NCBI GenBank assembly: GCA_003223935.1
Contig: QHXQ01000023.1
Span: forward strand, 34,925 to 98,924
DNA: 64,000 nucleotides
Reading direction: 5' to 3'
From: Acidobacteriota bacterium
Lineage (GTDB): Bacteria; Acidobacteriota; Blastocatellia; Pyrinomonadales; Pyrinomonadaceae
The translations under genes were made by a program, and so were the position numbers. Positions 7,433 through 15,534 of this stretch are shown one piece after another (the stretch's first letter is position 1; every line of letters starts with the position of its first letter). The notes beneath the pieces are model-generated. The model was not told the DNA's origin. It ran no database searches and saw only the letters and a program-made list of their open reading frames with translations.

Positions 7433-9376
7433 ATGTTGTTCCGTCTCTCAGACGTTTATAAATCTTATGGCGCGCAGGATGTGTTGCGCGGCACGTCTGT
7501 GCAGATCAATCCGGGCGAGCACGTCGGTCTGGTCGGGCGGAACGGCGCGGGCAAGACGACGCTGTTTCGTCTAATCAGTAATGAAGAGACGCCGGATCGC
7601 GGCGACGTGGTGCGCGCGCGGGGCTTGCGGCTCGGTCTGCTCGAACAGCACGTGCATTTCGAGGCGGGTGCAACCGTACACGAGGCTGCGCTCGCCGCTT
7701 TCGGTCGCTTGCAACAGATCGAACACGAGATGCATGAACTTGAGCATCGCATGGCCGAAGTGCCGGATGATCTCGATGCGGTGCTCGCGCGCTACAGCGA
7801 CTTACAACACGAGTTCGAGCACGAAGGCGGCTTCGAGTATGCGGCGCGCGCCGAAGCGATCTTGCAAGGCTTGGGCTTCGAGCGCGCGACGTGGACGATG
7901 GAGGTCGAAAAGCTTTCCGGCGGCCAGCAGAACCGGCTCGGACTTGCGCGCCTCCTGCTCGCTGAACCCGATGTGCTGCTGCTCGATGAGCCGACGAATC
8001 ACTTGGACGTGGCGGGCGTCGAATGGCTCGAAGAGTTTTTGGCGACTTACCAGTCGGCTTACATCATCATCTCACACGACCGTTACTTTCTCGACCGCAG
8101 TTGTCGGCGCATCATCGAGATCGAGAACGGCAAAGCCATCAGTTACAACGGCAACTACTCTGCGTTTCTCGTCGAACGCGAAGAACGACGCGAGGCGCAG
8201 CACCGCGCCTACGAGAATCAACAACAACTGATCGCCAAGACGGAAGAGTTCATCCGGCGCAACATCGCGGGGCAGAAGACGAAGCAGGCCAAATCGCGGC
8301 GCAAGATGTTGGAGAAACTTGAGCGCGTCGAATCGGTGCGCGTGGATCAGTCAGCGGGCAATTTTCAACTTAAAGGCGTCGAGCGCACAGGCAATCAGGC
8401 GCTCATCGTCAAAGACCTCGCCATCGGTTATCCCGGCAAACTGCTCGCCGATCAGATCACGCTCACGCTCACGCGCGGCGAAGCGCTCGGCATCATTGGC
8501 CCGAACGGCTCAGGCAAGACGACGTTCATCAAAACACTGCTCGGCAAGCTCCCGCCGCTCGCGGGCGAAGCGCGTTGGGGCACGAAGGTGCAAGTTGGTT
8601 ACTACGCGCAGCAGTTGGACGACCTCGATCCGCGCAACGAGATCATCATGGAGTTGCGCCGCGTCGCGCCTGCAACCGTGACCGCAGGCGAGTTGCGCAA
8701 CTTCCTCGCGCAGTTTCTGTTCACGGGTGACGACGTATACAAGCATGTGATCGATCTTTCTGGTGGTGAGAAGGGCCGGCTTGCGCTTGCCAAGCTAATC
8801 TATTCGCGCGTCAACGTGCTCGTGCTCGACGAGCCAACGAACCATCTCGACATCCCTTCGCGCGAAGCACTCGAAGAAGCGTTCGACGCCTATGACGGCA
8901 CGATCATCACCATCAGCCACGACCGTTATTTCCTCGACCGCATCGCCACCCAAATCCTCGCCCTCGACGGTCGCAGCCACGCCGAACATTACGACGGCGA
9001 CTACACCGAGTATCACGATTGGAAAATGGCGCAACGTGCCGAAGCAGCAGCGCAGGTTGAGCGAGCGAAGCAGACAAGCACGACAACACCCACGCGCACA
9101 ACGACGCGACCTGAAGCAAACCGCAAAGCGAAACAGTCTAGTGGCAAGAGCAATAAGCAAAAACCTACGCCGCGCACGCCTGAGATGATTGAGACGGAGA
9201 TTGCAGAGACAGAGAAGCGCCTCGCCACGCTCTCCGAAGAACTATCCCGCCCCGAAGTGGCGCGCGACGCCGTGCGCGTGCAGACCCTCAACGAAGAATA
9301 TCAACAGACGGACGCACGCCTCCGCGCGCTCTACGACGAATGGGAGCGCGTTGCTGCCGAAGCCGCGAACGCATAA
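7433..9376 (+). CDS. ABC-F family ATPase (ribosome-associated)
   Basis: This 647-residue protein has two ABC ATPase domains and no membrane segments. Domain 1 has Walker A GRNGAGKTT, signature LSGGQQNRLGLA and Walker B LLLDEPTNHLD. Domain 2 has Walker A GPNGSGKTT, signature LSGGEKGRLALA and LVLDEPTNHLD. The linker between them (about 240-300, rich in charged residues: REERREAQHRAYENQQQLIAKTEEFIRRN) is the P-site tRNA interaction motif of ABC-F proteins. The C-terminus has a coiled-coil extension of the Uup/YdiF/Ettp type. ABC-F proteins act on ribosomes; subgroup and any role in antibiotic resistance cannot be told from sequence. Confidence 0.93.
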   Translation: MLFRLSDVYKSYGAQDVLRGTSVQINPGEHVGLVGRNGAGKTTLFRLISNEETPDRGDVVRARGLRLGLLEQHVHFEAGATVHEAALAAFGRLQQIEHEMHELEHRMAEVPDDLDAVLARYSDLQHEFEHEGGFEYAARAEAILQGLGFERATWTMEVEKLSGGQQNRLGLARLLLAEPDVLLLDEPTNHLDVAGVEWLEEFLATYQSAYIIISHDRYFLDRSCRRIIEIENGKAISYNGNYSAFLVEREERREAQHRAYENQQQLIAKTEEFIRRNIAGQKTKQAKSRRKMLEKLERVESVRVDQSAGNFQLKGVERTGNQALIVKDLAIGYPGKLLADQITLTLTRGEALGIIGPNGSGKTTFIKTLLGKLPPLAGEARWGTKVQVGYYAQQLDDLDPRNEIIMELRRVAPATVTAGELRNFLAQFLFTGDDVYKHVIDLSGGEKGRLALAKLIYSRVNVLVLDEPTNHLDIPSREALEEAFDAYDGTIITISHDRYFLDRIATQILALDGRSHAEHYDGDYTEYHDWKMAQRAEAAAQVERAKQTSTTTPTRTTTRPEANRKAKQSSGKSNKQKPTPRTPEMIETEIAETEKRLATLSEELSRPEVARDAVRVQTLNEEYQQTDARLRALYDEWERVAAEAANA

Positions 9377-9379
9377 CTG

Positions 9380-11878
9380 TTAAGTCTTAGCTCGCCGCAG
9401 CAACTCTTCCAAACTCGGAATCTCTTCCCAAGCAGCTTGCTCGACGTGTTTCTGTAGATCAATAAAACGCGGGTCGGTGCGCAAGGGTGCGAAGCGCGGA
9501 TCGATGCGCATGAAGATCATGCCGGGTTGGCGATCTTTGTAGGCTTGATAGAGCGCGGCGAGCGCGCGTTCACGTTCGCCGAGACCTGTATGGACGAGGG
9601 CGACGAAGTAGGGCGAGACGTAGCTGCCGGTGCGGGGCGTTTGCAGCCAGTTGAGTATCTTGCGCGCCTCTGTTTGTTTGCCTGCGATGGCGTAAGCGTA
9701 GCCGAGTGCGGCGCGTGTCTCGGCATCGTCGCCCATGAGCGGGACGGCCTTTTGCAGTTCGCTGATGACTTCGTTGCGATGCGCGGGTTGTTGCTCGTAG
9801 ATGTATGCGAGATAGAGATGCGCGACGCCGAAGGTCTGATCAACTTCGAGCGACTTCTGCACTTCGCGCGCGGCTTCGTCGTAATGTTCGGGGCCGGAGT
9901 AGAAGAGATAGAGACCGGAGTTGGCGTTGATGATGAGCGAGAGCGGATCGAGTTCTTGCGCGCGTCTGATCTCGCTCAAAGCTTCGGGGAAGCGATTCAT
10001 CTGCACGAGGTCTGAGGCGTACCATTGATGCGCGGTCGCGTAGTTCGGATTGAGCGCGATGGCGCGTTGGTATTCTTGCTCAGCTTGCCGCCAGTTCCAA
10101 TCGTAAGCCATCTCGACGAAGGCGAGCGAGGTGTGACCTTCGGCCAAATTGGGATCGAGTTCGAGCGCGCGCTCGGCCGCCGACTTCGCTTTGGGCATCG
10201 CATCGCGCGGCGCGAGGATGCTGTGATCGCTCAGGAGCGCGTAAGAGTCGGCGATACCGGCGTAGGCGAGCGCATAGCCGGGGTCGTGGCGGATCGCTTC
10301 GTTGAAAGCTTCAATCGCTTTCTTGAACCCTTCCTCGTTGCGCCGGTTCCAGAAATAACGACCGCGCAGGTAAGCCTGATAAGCTTCGATGTTGTCCGTG
10401 TAATGTTTGGGCGCGGCGACGGCGGGCGCGAGAGTTGTGCTTGGCTGCAAGCGTTGCTGCAAGTGCGTCGCCGTCTCGCGTGCGATCTCTTCCTGCACGG
10501 CGAGCACATCATTCATGCGCCGGTTGTAATGATCACCCCAGATGTGTGTGTTGTCGCTTGCGTCAATCAGTTCGACGCTGATGGAGAGCGCGTCGCCGCG
10601 CGCTTCGACGCTCCCAGTCAAGACGGCGCTCACGCCCAACTCACGACCGATCTGGCGCGGCTCGATCTGCTTGCCCTCATAACGAAACACGGCGTTGCGC
10701 GACATCACTTTGATCGGCAGAGACTGCGAGAGGCTATTGATCAGACTCTCGGTCAGGCCATCGGACAGATACTTCGTATCGGGGTTGCCATCGGCGTTCG
10801 TGAAGGGCAGCACCGCGAGCGAGTTGACCATCTTCGCGCTGCGATTCAGGTAGAACCATACACCGACCGCGAGCACAGCCAAGAGCGCAGCGAGCGCGAA
10901 GACGGGCCACCAAGGCATCGCGCGGCGCCGTCGTTGTCTGAGCGATTGGCGCGCGGACGCGCTGCCTTGCGTCGTCGTCTGTATGGGCCATTCAGATGGC
11001 ACGACGATCTCATCTGCGGCGCGGCCGAGCGTCGCAGCGACCAACTGAAGATCAGCCTGCATTTCGGCGGCGGTTTGATAGCGCTCCTCCGGGTCTTTGG
11101 CGAGCGCCTTGAGCGTAACTTGATCGAGTTCCGTCGGTACGTTTGGATTGATCTCCGAAGGCGCGGGCGGATCGACGTGCAAGACCTGCCCGCCGATCTC
11201 AATCACGTTCGAGCCGGCGAACGCGGGCCGGCCCGTGATGCACTCGTAGAGCAGCGCGCCCAAAGCGAAGATGTCGCTGCGCGCGTCAACGGGCACAGCG
11301 CGCGCCTGTTCGGGCGAGAGATAGTTGGGCGTGCCGACGACGATGCCGGGACTCGTGAGCGCGGGCGGGCGCAAGGTCTCTGCGTCGGCTTCGAGTTTGA
11401 AATTTTCGAGCTGCTTCGACAGTCCGAAGTCGAGCACCTTCACCTGTTGCTCGTTGCTGATGCGCACGTTCGAAGGCTTCACGTCGCGGTGGACGATGCC
11501 GCGCTTATGAGCTGCATCGAGCGCGCCCGCAACGGCGGCGATGATACGCACGGCTTCGCCGAGCGTGAGCGTGCCGGTGCGCAGTTTTTCGTTCAAGTCT
11601 TGGCCGCCGACGAGTTCCATGACGAGGAAGGGTTCGCCTTCGGGCGTCTCGCCGTAGTCGTGCACGGTGGCGATGTGCGGATGATTGAGCGCGGAGATGG
11701 CGCGGGCTTCGTTCAAGAAGCGCGCACGAAACATCTGCCGGTCTCCGCCCGGCGTGGGAAACTTGATGGCGACGAGCCGGCCTAAGCGCGTGTCTTCAGC
11801 TTTATAGACGACGCCCATGCCGCCTTCGCCGAGGCGTGCGATGATGCGGTAGGGGCCGATGGTTTGTCCTTCGAACAT
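9380..11878 (-). CDS. membrane Ser/Thr protein kinase with TolB-like domain and TPR repeats
   Basis: The N-terminal 280 residues form a Hanks-type kinase: LGEGGMGVVYKAED, ATP-site lysine in VAIKF, catalytic loop HRDVKPSNVRI, DFG in LDFGLSK and the APE-region equivalent GTPNYLSPEQ. One transmembrane helix follows (PWWPVFALAALLAVLAVGVWFYL). The outer part starts with a TolB/FlgO-like domain (SLAVLPFTNADGNPDTKYLSDGLTESL...SRNAVFRYEGK...ELGVSAVLTGSV) and ends with many TPR units (about 500-790). A kinase inside with a ligand- or protein-binding region outside suggests a one-component sensor. The ATG at 11878 gives the compact start (MFEGQTIGPYRI); a GTG at 11905 is possible and neither has a clear ribosome binding site. 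Confidence 0.9.
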   Translation of the reverse strand: MFEGQTIGPYRIIARLGEGGMGVVYKAEDTRLGRLVAIKFPTPGGDRQMFRARFLNEARAISALNHPHIATVHDYGETPEGEPFLVMELVGGQDLNEKLRTGTLTLGEAVRIIAAVAGALDAAHKRGIVHRDVKPSNVRISNEQQVKVLDFGLSKQLENFKLEADAETLRPPALTSPGIVVGTPNYLSPEQARAVPVDARSDIFALGALLYECITGRPAFAGSNVIEIGGQVLHVDPPAPSEINPNVPTELDQVTLKALAKDPEERYQTAAEMQADLQLVAATLGRAADEIVVPSEWPIQTTTQGSASARQSLRQRRRRAMPWWPVFALAALLAVLAVGVWFYLNRSAKMVNSLAVLPFTNADGNPDTKYLSDGLTESLINSLSQSLPIKVMSRNAVFRYEGKQIEPRQIGRELGVSAVLTGSVEARGDALSISVELIDASDNTHIWGDHYNRRMNDVLAVQEEIARETATHLQQRLQPSTTLAPAVAAPKHYTDNIEAYQAYLRGRYFWNRRNEEGFKKAIEAFNEAIRHDPGYALAYAGIADSYALLSDHSILAPRDAMPKAKSAAERALELDPNLAEGHTSLAFVEMAYDWNWRQAEQEYQRAIALNPNYATAHQWYASDLVQMNRFPEALSEIRRAQELDPLSLIINANSGLYLFYSGPEHYDEAAREVQKSLEVDQTFGVAHLYLAYIYEQQPAHRNEVISELQKAVPLMGDDAETRAALGYAYAIAGKQTEARKILNWLQTPRTGSYVSPYFVALVHTGLGERERALAALYQAYKDRQPGMIFMRIDPRFAPLRTDPRFIDLQKHVEQAAWEEIPSLEELLRRAKT

Positions 11879-12031
11879 GTTTGCACGAAGCGCGGACAGT
11901 CTCACGCCGTCAGGGTGGTTGCGACAATCCAGACGGTAAGGAGACAGAGAGTTAAAAATCTACGCGGCGCGGCCCGCCAAACTTACGCGGATTATAGACG
12001 CATTGGTTTGCGTGCGCCAATGTTTTATCTT

Positions 12032-12406
12032 TCAACGCTCGACGTGCTGCGGAAGTGTTTCGAGCAAGTGGTCAAGGCTCAGCCAAAGACTCCAGCTATG
12101 ATGATAGAAGGCGATGGGGAATAGTAGGGCAACTGCAAAGGTGATGGGCCAAAGCCACTCGTCGCGCAGGCCGAGCACGAGTTGGCAGAACATATAACCG
12201 ATCAACACCACAAGTTCCGTCGTCACGACGTTGATCGAGAGCGCGCCGACGAAGAAGCCTTCTTCGCGTTGAAACAGAGCGTTGCACGCGGGGCAGTGAT
12301 GCCTGATGCGGAAAGGTTTTTGGCCGATTGACGCACGCCCGCAGACGGGACAACGAAGCCGCGCACAACGAAGTATGAGGGCGAGGAACGAAAGCTTTTG
12401 CCGCAC
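12032..12406 (-). CDS. DUF983 family membrane protein
   Basis: This 124-residue protein starts with two zinc-ribbon-like pairs, CPVCG and CPAC, as in DUF983 proteins, followed by FQREEGFFVGALSINVV and two hydrophobic segments (about 55-75 and 83-105). The start is GTG. It lies 34 bp after the DUF1569 gene and is likely the third gene of the mddA operon. The biochemical role of DUF983 proteins is not established. Confidence 0.75.
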   Translation of the reverse strand: MRQKLSFLALILRCARLRCPVCGRASIGQKPFRIRHHCPACNALFQREEGFFVGALSINVVTTELVVLIGYMFCQLVLGLRDEWLWPITFAVALLFPIAFYHHSWSLWLSLDHLLETLPQHVER

Positions 12407-12440
12407 GAGCCAACCTTAAACTACTTAGACCCCTTAAACA

Positions 12441-12899
12441 TTAGAGACCAAACTGGCGCAGATGATGATCCGTATGCAGATAACCCCAGCGCATCCATTC
12501 CGGCTCAGACAGCGCGCCGAAGATTGGATGCTGCTGCCAGCGAAAATCTTTCTGCTCGGCCGTAAAGCGCGCCAACAACGCTTCAAGCTCCTGCATGTCG
12601 CGCGCGAACTCGACGGGTCGCGTCCCGCCGATCTCCTGATCCGCTTCGGGGCGCGTCTTGTAACCTTTAGGCCAAGGGAGCGGCGTCTTAAGCGCGACCC
12701 ACTTGAGTACCGTCCGTTGGAACGGATTACCGACCGGCTCGGCGGCGCGCACGCCCATCGCCATCCTGAAAGAATCGCTCAGATGACAGATCATCTGATG
12801 CGACGACATGCGCCCCCAAAGCCGTCCGCTGTCTGGTCGGAGTTGTCGCAGCCGCGCGACAACTTCGTCTCTTTGTTGCTGCTTGCTCAGACTCTTCAA
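12441..12899 (-). CDS. DUF1569/DinB-like putative metal-dependent protein
   Basis: This 152-residue protein has the histidine pattern of the DinB/DUF1569 four-helix-bundle family: SSHQMICHLSDSF in the first half and YLHTDHHLRQFGL at the C-terminus. In this superfamily three histidines bind a divalent metal. Members include thiol-dependent transferases, but most are uncharacterised. It starts 10 bp after the mddA stop codon, so translation is probably coupled with mddA. A link to methanethiol or other thiol chemistry is a guess from context. Confidence 0.78.
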   Translation of the reverse strand: MKSLSKQQQRDEVVARLRQLRPDSGRLWGRMSSHQMICHLSDSFRMAMGVRAAEPVGNPFQRTVLKWVALKTPLPWPKGYKTRPEADQEIGGTRPVEFARDMQELEALLARFTAEQKDFRWQQHPIFGALSEPEWMRWGYLHTDHHLRQFGL

Positions 12900-12909
12900 T
12901 TACAGACGC

Positions 12910-13641
12910 TCAATTCTTCTTCGGGATTGGTAAGAGCATCGAGACCTGCCGCCGATATTCTTCATAAGCGGTGCCGTGAATGCTCACCAAGTCGCGCTCT
13001 TCGATTTGAATCGCGATGAGGATGTAAGCGGTCGTGGCGAGCGCGAAGACGAGATGTCCAACCGTCATGCGCGGCGTTGACCAAAACGCGATGATGAACC
13101 CAAGCATGAGCGGGTGGCGTACAAGCCGGTAAAGAAACGGAGTTCTAAATCCGGCATAGGTGTACTCTCGCTGTCGCTGATACAGGTAAACCTGTCGCAG
13201 CCCGAAGAGATCGAAATGGTTGATGAGAAATGTGCTCGTGAGCACGATCACCCAACCGAGAAAGAAGAGCGCCCACAGAATGTAGCGCGCCGCCGCATTC
13301 TCAACCGACCACACCACACCCCGCATCGGTTGCCACTGCCAGAAGAGCAGAATCAACGCGCTGCTCGCAAGCAACACGTAGGTGCTCCGCTCAACCGGCT
13401 GCGGCACGAAGCGCGTCCACCAACGTTTGAAGCCCGGTCGCGCCATGATGCTGTGTTGGAGCGCAAAGATGCCGAGCAGCACCGCGTTAATCAGGAGCGC
13501 GCGGCTAAAAGGCGCAGGCGCACCTGTATCTATTGACTTGGGCACCACCAGATTCCCGACGAAGCCGATGGCATAGAGAAACGTCACGAAGAAGACCAAG
13601 TAGCTGACCACCCCATACACGAAAGCAAGTACTCGACCCAT
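12910..13641 (-). CDS. mddA: methanethiol S-methyltransferase
   Basis: This 243-residue integral membrane protein of the isoprenylcysteine methyltransferase/NnrU fold has MddA-type motifs: VVPKSIDTG near the start, [59 protein letters not shown], and the SAM-binding C-terminal part [17 protein letters not shown]...[15 protein letters not shown]...EERDL. MddA methylates methanethiol to dimethyl sulfide using S-adenosylmethionine. A strong AAAGGAGG precedes the ATG. It heads a three-gene minus-strand operon with the DUF1569 and DUF983 genes. A generic isoprenylcysteine methyltransferase-like function is the alternative. Confidence 0.85.
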   Translation of the reverse strand: MGRVLAFVYGVVSYLVFFVTFLYAIGFVGNLVVPKSIDTGAPAPFSRALLINAVLLGIFALQHSIMARPGFKRWWTRFVPQPVERSTYVLLASSALILLFWQWQPMRGVVWSVENAAARYILWALFFLGWVIVLTSTFLINHFDLFGLRQVYLYQRQREYTYAGFRTPFLYRLVRHPLMLGFIIAFWSTPRMTVGHLVFALATTAYILIAIQIEERDLVSIHGTAYEEYRRQVSMLLPIPKKN

Positions 13642-13679
13642 GATGCGAACCTCCTTTCGTAATTGGCGCGAGATTATAA

Positions 13680-13799
13680 CTCAGAACGGCTTTACTGACG
13701 CGGAAAATTGAGCAGCGAGCACAGGTATGCAAGCTTTGACGCGAGGAAGCTTGTTGAGAACCATGCAATTTAGCGGTCGGGTTGAATGAGGTGTTAGGC
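13680..13799 (-). other. attC-like recombination site 2 (only one arm clear)
   Basis: Read on the minus strand the site opens with GCCTAAC (matching RYYYAAC) followed by ACCTCATTCAACCCGACC, very close to the clear attC site at 14593-14484. The TAA stop codon of the upstream small gene lies inside GCCTAAC, a typical arrangement for integron cassettes. The distal arm near 13680 (GAGTTATAA) is a poor match to GTTRRRY, so the site is degenerate or truncated. Confidence 0.55.
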
Positions 13800-13973
13800 T
13801 TTGACGGGTTCTGAATGAGTCTCCTCCATATCTGCTAAAAGACGTTGCTTATATTTCTTCTGTAATTCAAGATAGTATTCGACAATCTTCTGCGGATCGT
13901 GATTGTGTGCTGCGGAAATACGATGCCTCGTTTCTCTGATTCGTTCAATCGTCGGATCATCCTTCTGTTTCAT
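13794..13973 (-). CDS. small putative antitoxin partner of the PIN-domain protein
   Basis: This 59-residue charged protein (MKQKDDPTIERIRETRHRIS...PQKIVEYYLELQKKYKQRLLADMEE) is predicted to be all helical. It starts inside the 3' end of the PIN gene (17-base overlap), so the two are translationally coupled. Small helical partners in this position are typical antitoxins of VapC-like PIN toxins, although toxin-first order is less usual. The stop codon is embedded in the attC-like box GCCTAAC. Family not recognised; function inferred from pairing. Confidence 0.65.
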   Translation of the reverse strand: MKQKDDPTIERIRETRHRISAAHNHDPQKIVEYYLELQKKYKQRLLADMEETHSEPVKA

Positions 13974-14445
13974 CTCGCCCTCCCAATAATTCCAACGGCG
14001 TGACCAGCAATGGAATATACAATCCAAGCATAGCATTCACTTGTCTGATGTGACCAAACTTATTCGCGTTCGCTAAATGACGACAATTCCACGTCAACAG
14101 AAAATCGCATTTGTGGAAAGAAGCCAACGCCAGATGTAAAGCATCGCCGACCGGATCATTCGGCATGACTTTTTGCTCTATATAAACGCGAACAATTTCA
14201 GCTATCTCAAGCTCAAGCGGCACTAGCGGCAGACTGCTCAACAATTCAATCGCTTGATCTCTGTTCGGGAAATCACCACTCTGTAATTCATCCAAAACGG
14301 CCACGCTAGAGACGAGCAGATAATCATCTCTCATCTCATCCCACCAATGGCGCGTCCAATCTCTGCGCGCCACCATTTCAGGCTCGGCCCGAATCTCGTG
14401 GTAAAAGCTCGGAATCGAGGTCTCAATATAAACTCTCGGTTTCAT
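13957..14445 (-). CDS. PIN-domain protein, VapC-like putative toxin RNase
   Basis: This 162-residue protein has the PIN-domain acidic pattern: YIETSIPSFY near the start (E of the first strand), LDELQSG in the middle and the DALHLALA motif with NDPVGD ahead of it near 115-125, then FLLTWNCRHLANANK. PIN proteins of this kind are Mg-dependent RNases in toxin-antitoxin modules. The ATG at 14445 follows an in-frame TTG and gives MKPRVYIETS. It overlaps the small downstream gene. The pair lies between attC-like sites, so it is a mobile toxin-antitoxin cassette, a kind of module known to stabilise cassette arrays. Confidence 0.82.
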   Translation of the reverse strand: MKPRVYIETSIPSFYHEIRAEPEMVARRDWTRHWWDEMRDDYLLVSSVAVLDELQSGDFPNRDQAIELLSSLPLVPLELEIAEIVRVYIEQKVMPNDPVGDALHLALASFHKCDFLLTWNCRHLANANKFGHIRQVNAMLGLYIPLLVTPLELLGGRDETEG

Positions 14446-14483
14446 CAAACAAACCCTATTACGCTGATTAGCTGGAAGTCAAA

Positions 14484-14593
14484 ACCTAACGCGCGAACTA
14501 ACCCGCGCCGAGCGCACAGCATCCAGCATGGGAAGAATAAATCAACCATGAAAGAAACGCTATCGAGGCGTCGGGTTCAATGAGTTGTTAGGT
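14484..14593 (-). other. integron attC recombination site 1
   Basis: Read on the minus strand this 110-bp site begins ACCTAAC (RYYYAAC) and ends GTTAGGT (GTTRRRY), which pair perfectly. The inner arms TTGAACCCGACGCC and GGCGCGGGTTAGTTCG pair over CGGGTT/AACCCG and GGCG/CGCC with unpaired bases, the usual source of strand selectivity in attC sites. The flank after GTTAGGT (TTTGACTTCC) is the start of the PIN cassette. The site lies 45 bp after the stop codon of the preceding cassette gene. Confidence 0.8.
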
Positions 14594-14637
14594 ATCTCCG
14601 AAATAATTGATGAAACGAACGATACTTTCCCGTATTC

Positions 14638-15141
14638 TTAGTGCTGCTTAGCAGGTAAGGGCACCTCAAGGCCGGGCTTTTTAATGTCGTCAATAAAATC
14701 TTCTGGGTACCACCGCTTTCCCGGCTTTTCAATGAACGCCTGTAGTATAGGACTCCTTTGATAAATGTCTTTCATAAATTGTCTCCATTTGCTGAACGTA
14801 TCGGGTGTCATTGTGTCTCTTTGCTGATAAACATCATCGAAAAAATCACACACCCACTCTGTCAACGTATCGAGTTTGATTCTTTCGCTCTCATCCAGAT
14901 CAGGCGCAGGCGTTTTCTTATCATAGAAGTATGGCCTGTATTCAGGATGCTCAAGGAAGTATCTATGAATATCAAACTCCGTTTGATAAACGGATTGATA
15001 GGTTTGATTCTCAACGCTGGTTTTGAGGTCTCGTATTTGTTTCCAGACTAAAAGGATGGAGATAACTACAAGGATTGTAGTAATCCACGTAGCAATCGCT
15101 ATAGCCCATTCGGGAGATAGGAGCTTTTTTATCTTGTTCAT
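14638..15141 (-). CDS. cassette-borne protein with one N-terminal membrane helix, function unknown
   Basis: This 167-residue protein has a membrane helix at residues 10-32 (EWAIAIATWITTILVVISILLVW) followed by a soluble, mainly helical domain with aromatic-acidic segments (FDIHRYFLEHPEYRPYFYD, TEWVCDFFDDVYQQRDTM, WRQFMKDIYQRSP, WYPEDFIDDIKKPG). The ATG is preceded by a strong AAGGAGG. Base composition is visibly more AT-rich than the surrounding housekeeping genes, which fits acquisition as a gene cassette. It lies between the core site at 15221 and the attC site at 14593, and is oriented like the PIN cassette. I do not recognise a named family. Confidence 0.75.
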   Translation of the reverse strand: MNKIKKLLSPEWAIAIATWITTILVVISILLVWKQIRDLKTSVENQTYQSVYQTEFDIHRYFLEHPEYRPYFYDKKTPAPDLDESERIKLDTLTEWVCDFFDDVYQQRDTMTPDTFSKWRQFMKDIYQRSPILQAFIEKPGKRWYPEDFIDDIKKPGLEVPLPAKQH

Positions 15142-15220
15142 GGTGAAGCCTCCTTTTAGTTGTTGCGCTCGTCATATTATCAGATAACCCGAAGTTTGGA
15201 ATCATTCTTATTCAACAGAA

Positions 15221-15227
15221 ACCTAAC
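15221..15227 (-). other. integron-type core site at the head of the cassette array
   Basis: The minus strand reads GTTAGGT followed by TTCTG, matching GTTRRRY and resembling the junction GTTAGGTTTTG at the second cassette. It marks the probable 5' boundary of the first cassette, either an attI or the remaining edge of a further attC. Confidence 0.5.
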
Positions 15228-15234
15228 TACTGAT

Positions 15235-15293
15235 TATACTGCGCGCGCAGTATAACACGCTCAAAAAGAGTGTTATACGGCGTCCGCAGTATA
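15235..15293. repeat. large hairpin next to the cassette boundary
   Basis: The outer arms TATACTGCG and CGCAGTATA and the inner arms GTATAACAC-CTC and GAG-TGTTATAC are complementary, with an AAAAA loop and one 6x6 internal bulge. It could be a terminator or structured recombination site beside the first cassette. Confidence 0.5.
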
Positions 15294-15311
15294 GAGCGGA
15301 TTCAGATTGCG

Positions 15312-15410
15312 TGTACGGGTCAGTACCGCCTGCGGTAGCGGGCGGGTTCTTGGTTACGTCACCTCAGACCCGCCCGCTACCGCAGGCGGTACTGACCCGC
15401 AGCCCGTACA
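15312..15410. repeat. 99-bp palindromic repeat element (copy 1)
   Basis: A 31-bp arm (15317-15347, core GTACCGCCTGCGGTAGCGGG) is perfectly repeated in inverse at 15368-15398 around a 20-bp spacer. The ends TGTACGGG and CCCGTACA extend the inverted repeat after a 4-base bulge. A decayed copy lies at 34297-34372 and a shorter relative at 44147-44178. Confidence 0.8.
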
Positions 15411-15534
15411 CTTCGCAAACCGCCATAATCACATTATCAATGCGTGTTGTTAATATCTGCCGCATCGCGCGCCATTCAATGTCGTCGTGCAAGTTCGCGC
15501 GCGGCGTGAATTCTTTATCTGTGTAATTTTGTGG

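Noticed and set aside
10025..11785. 586-codon open frame on the plus strand
   Set aside because: It lies antisense to the Ser/Thr kinase gene, whose catalytic motifs are clear. GC-rich codon bias keeps the opposite strand open; the translation shows no motif.
13680..15293. Integron integrase near the cassettes
   Set aside because: No tyrosine recombinase motif was seen in any frame of the window; the cluster is described as cassettes without an integrase.
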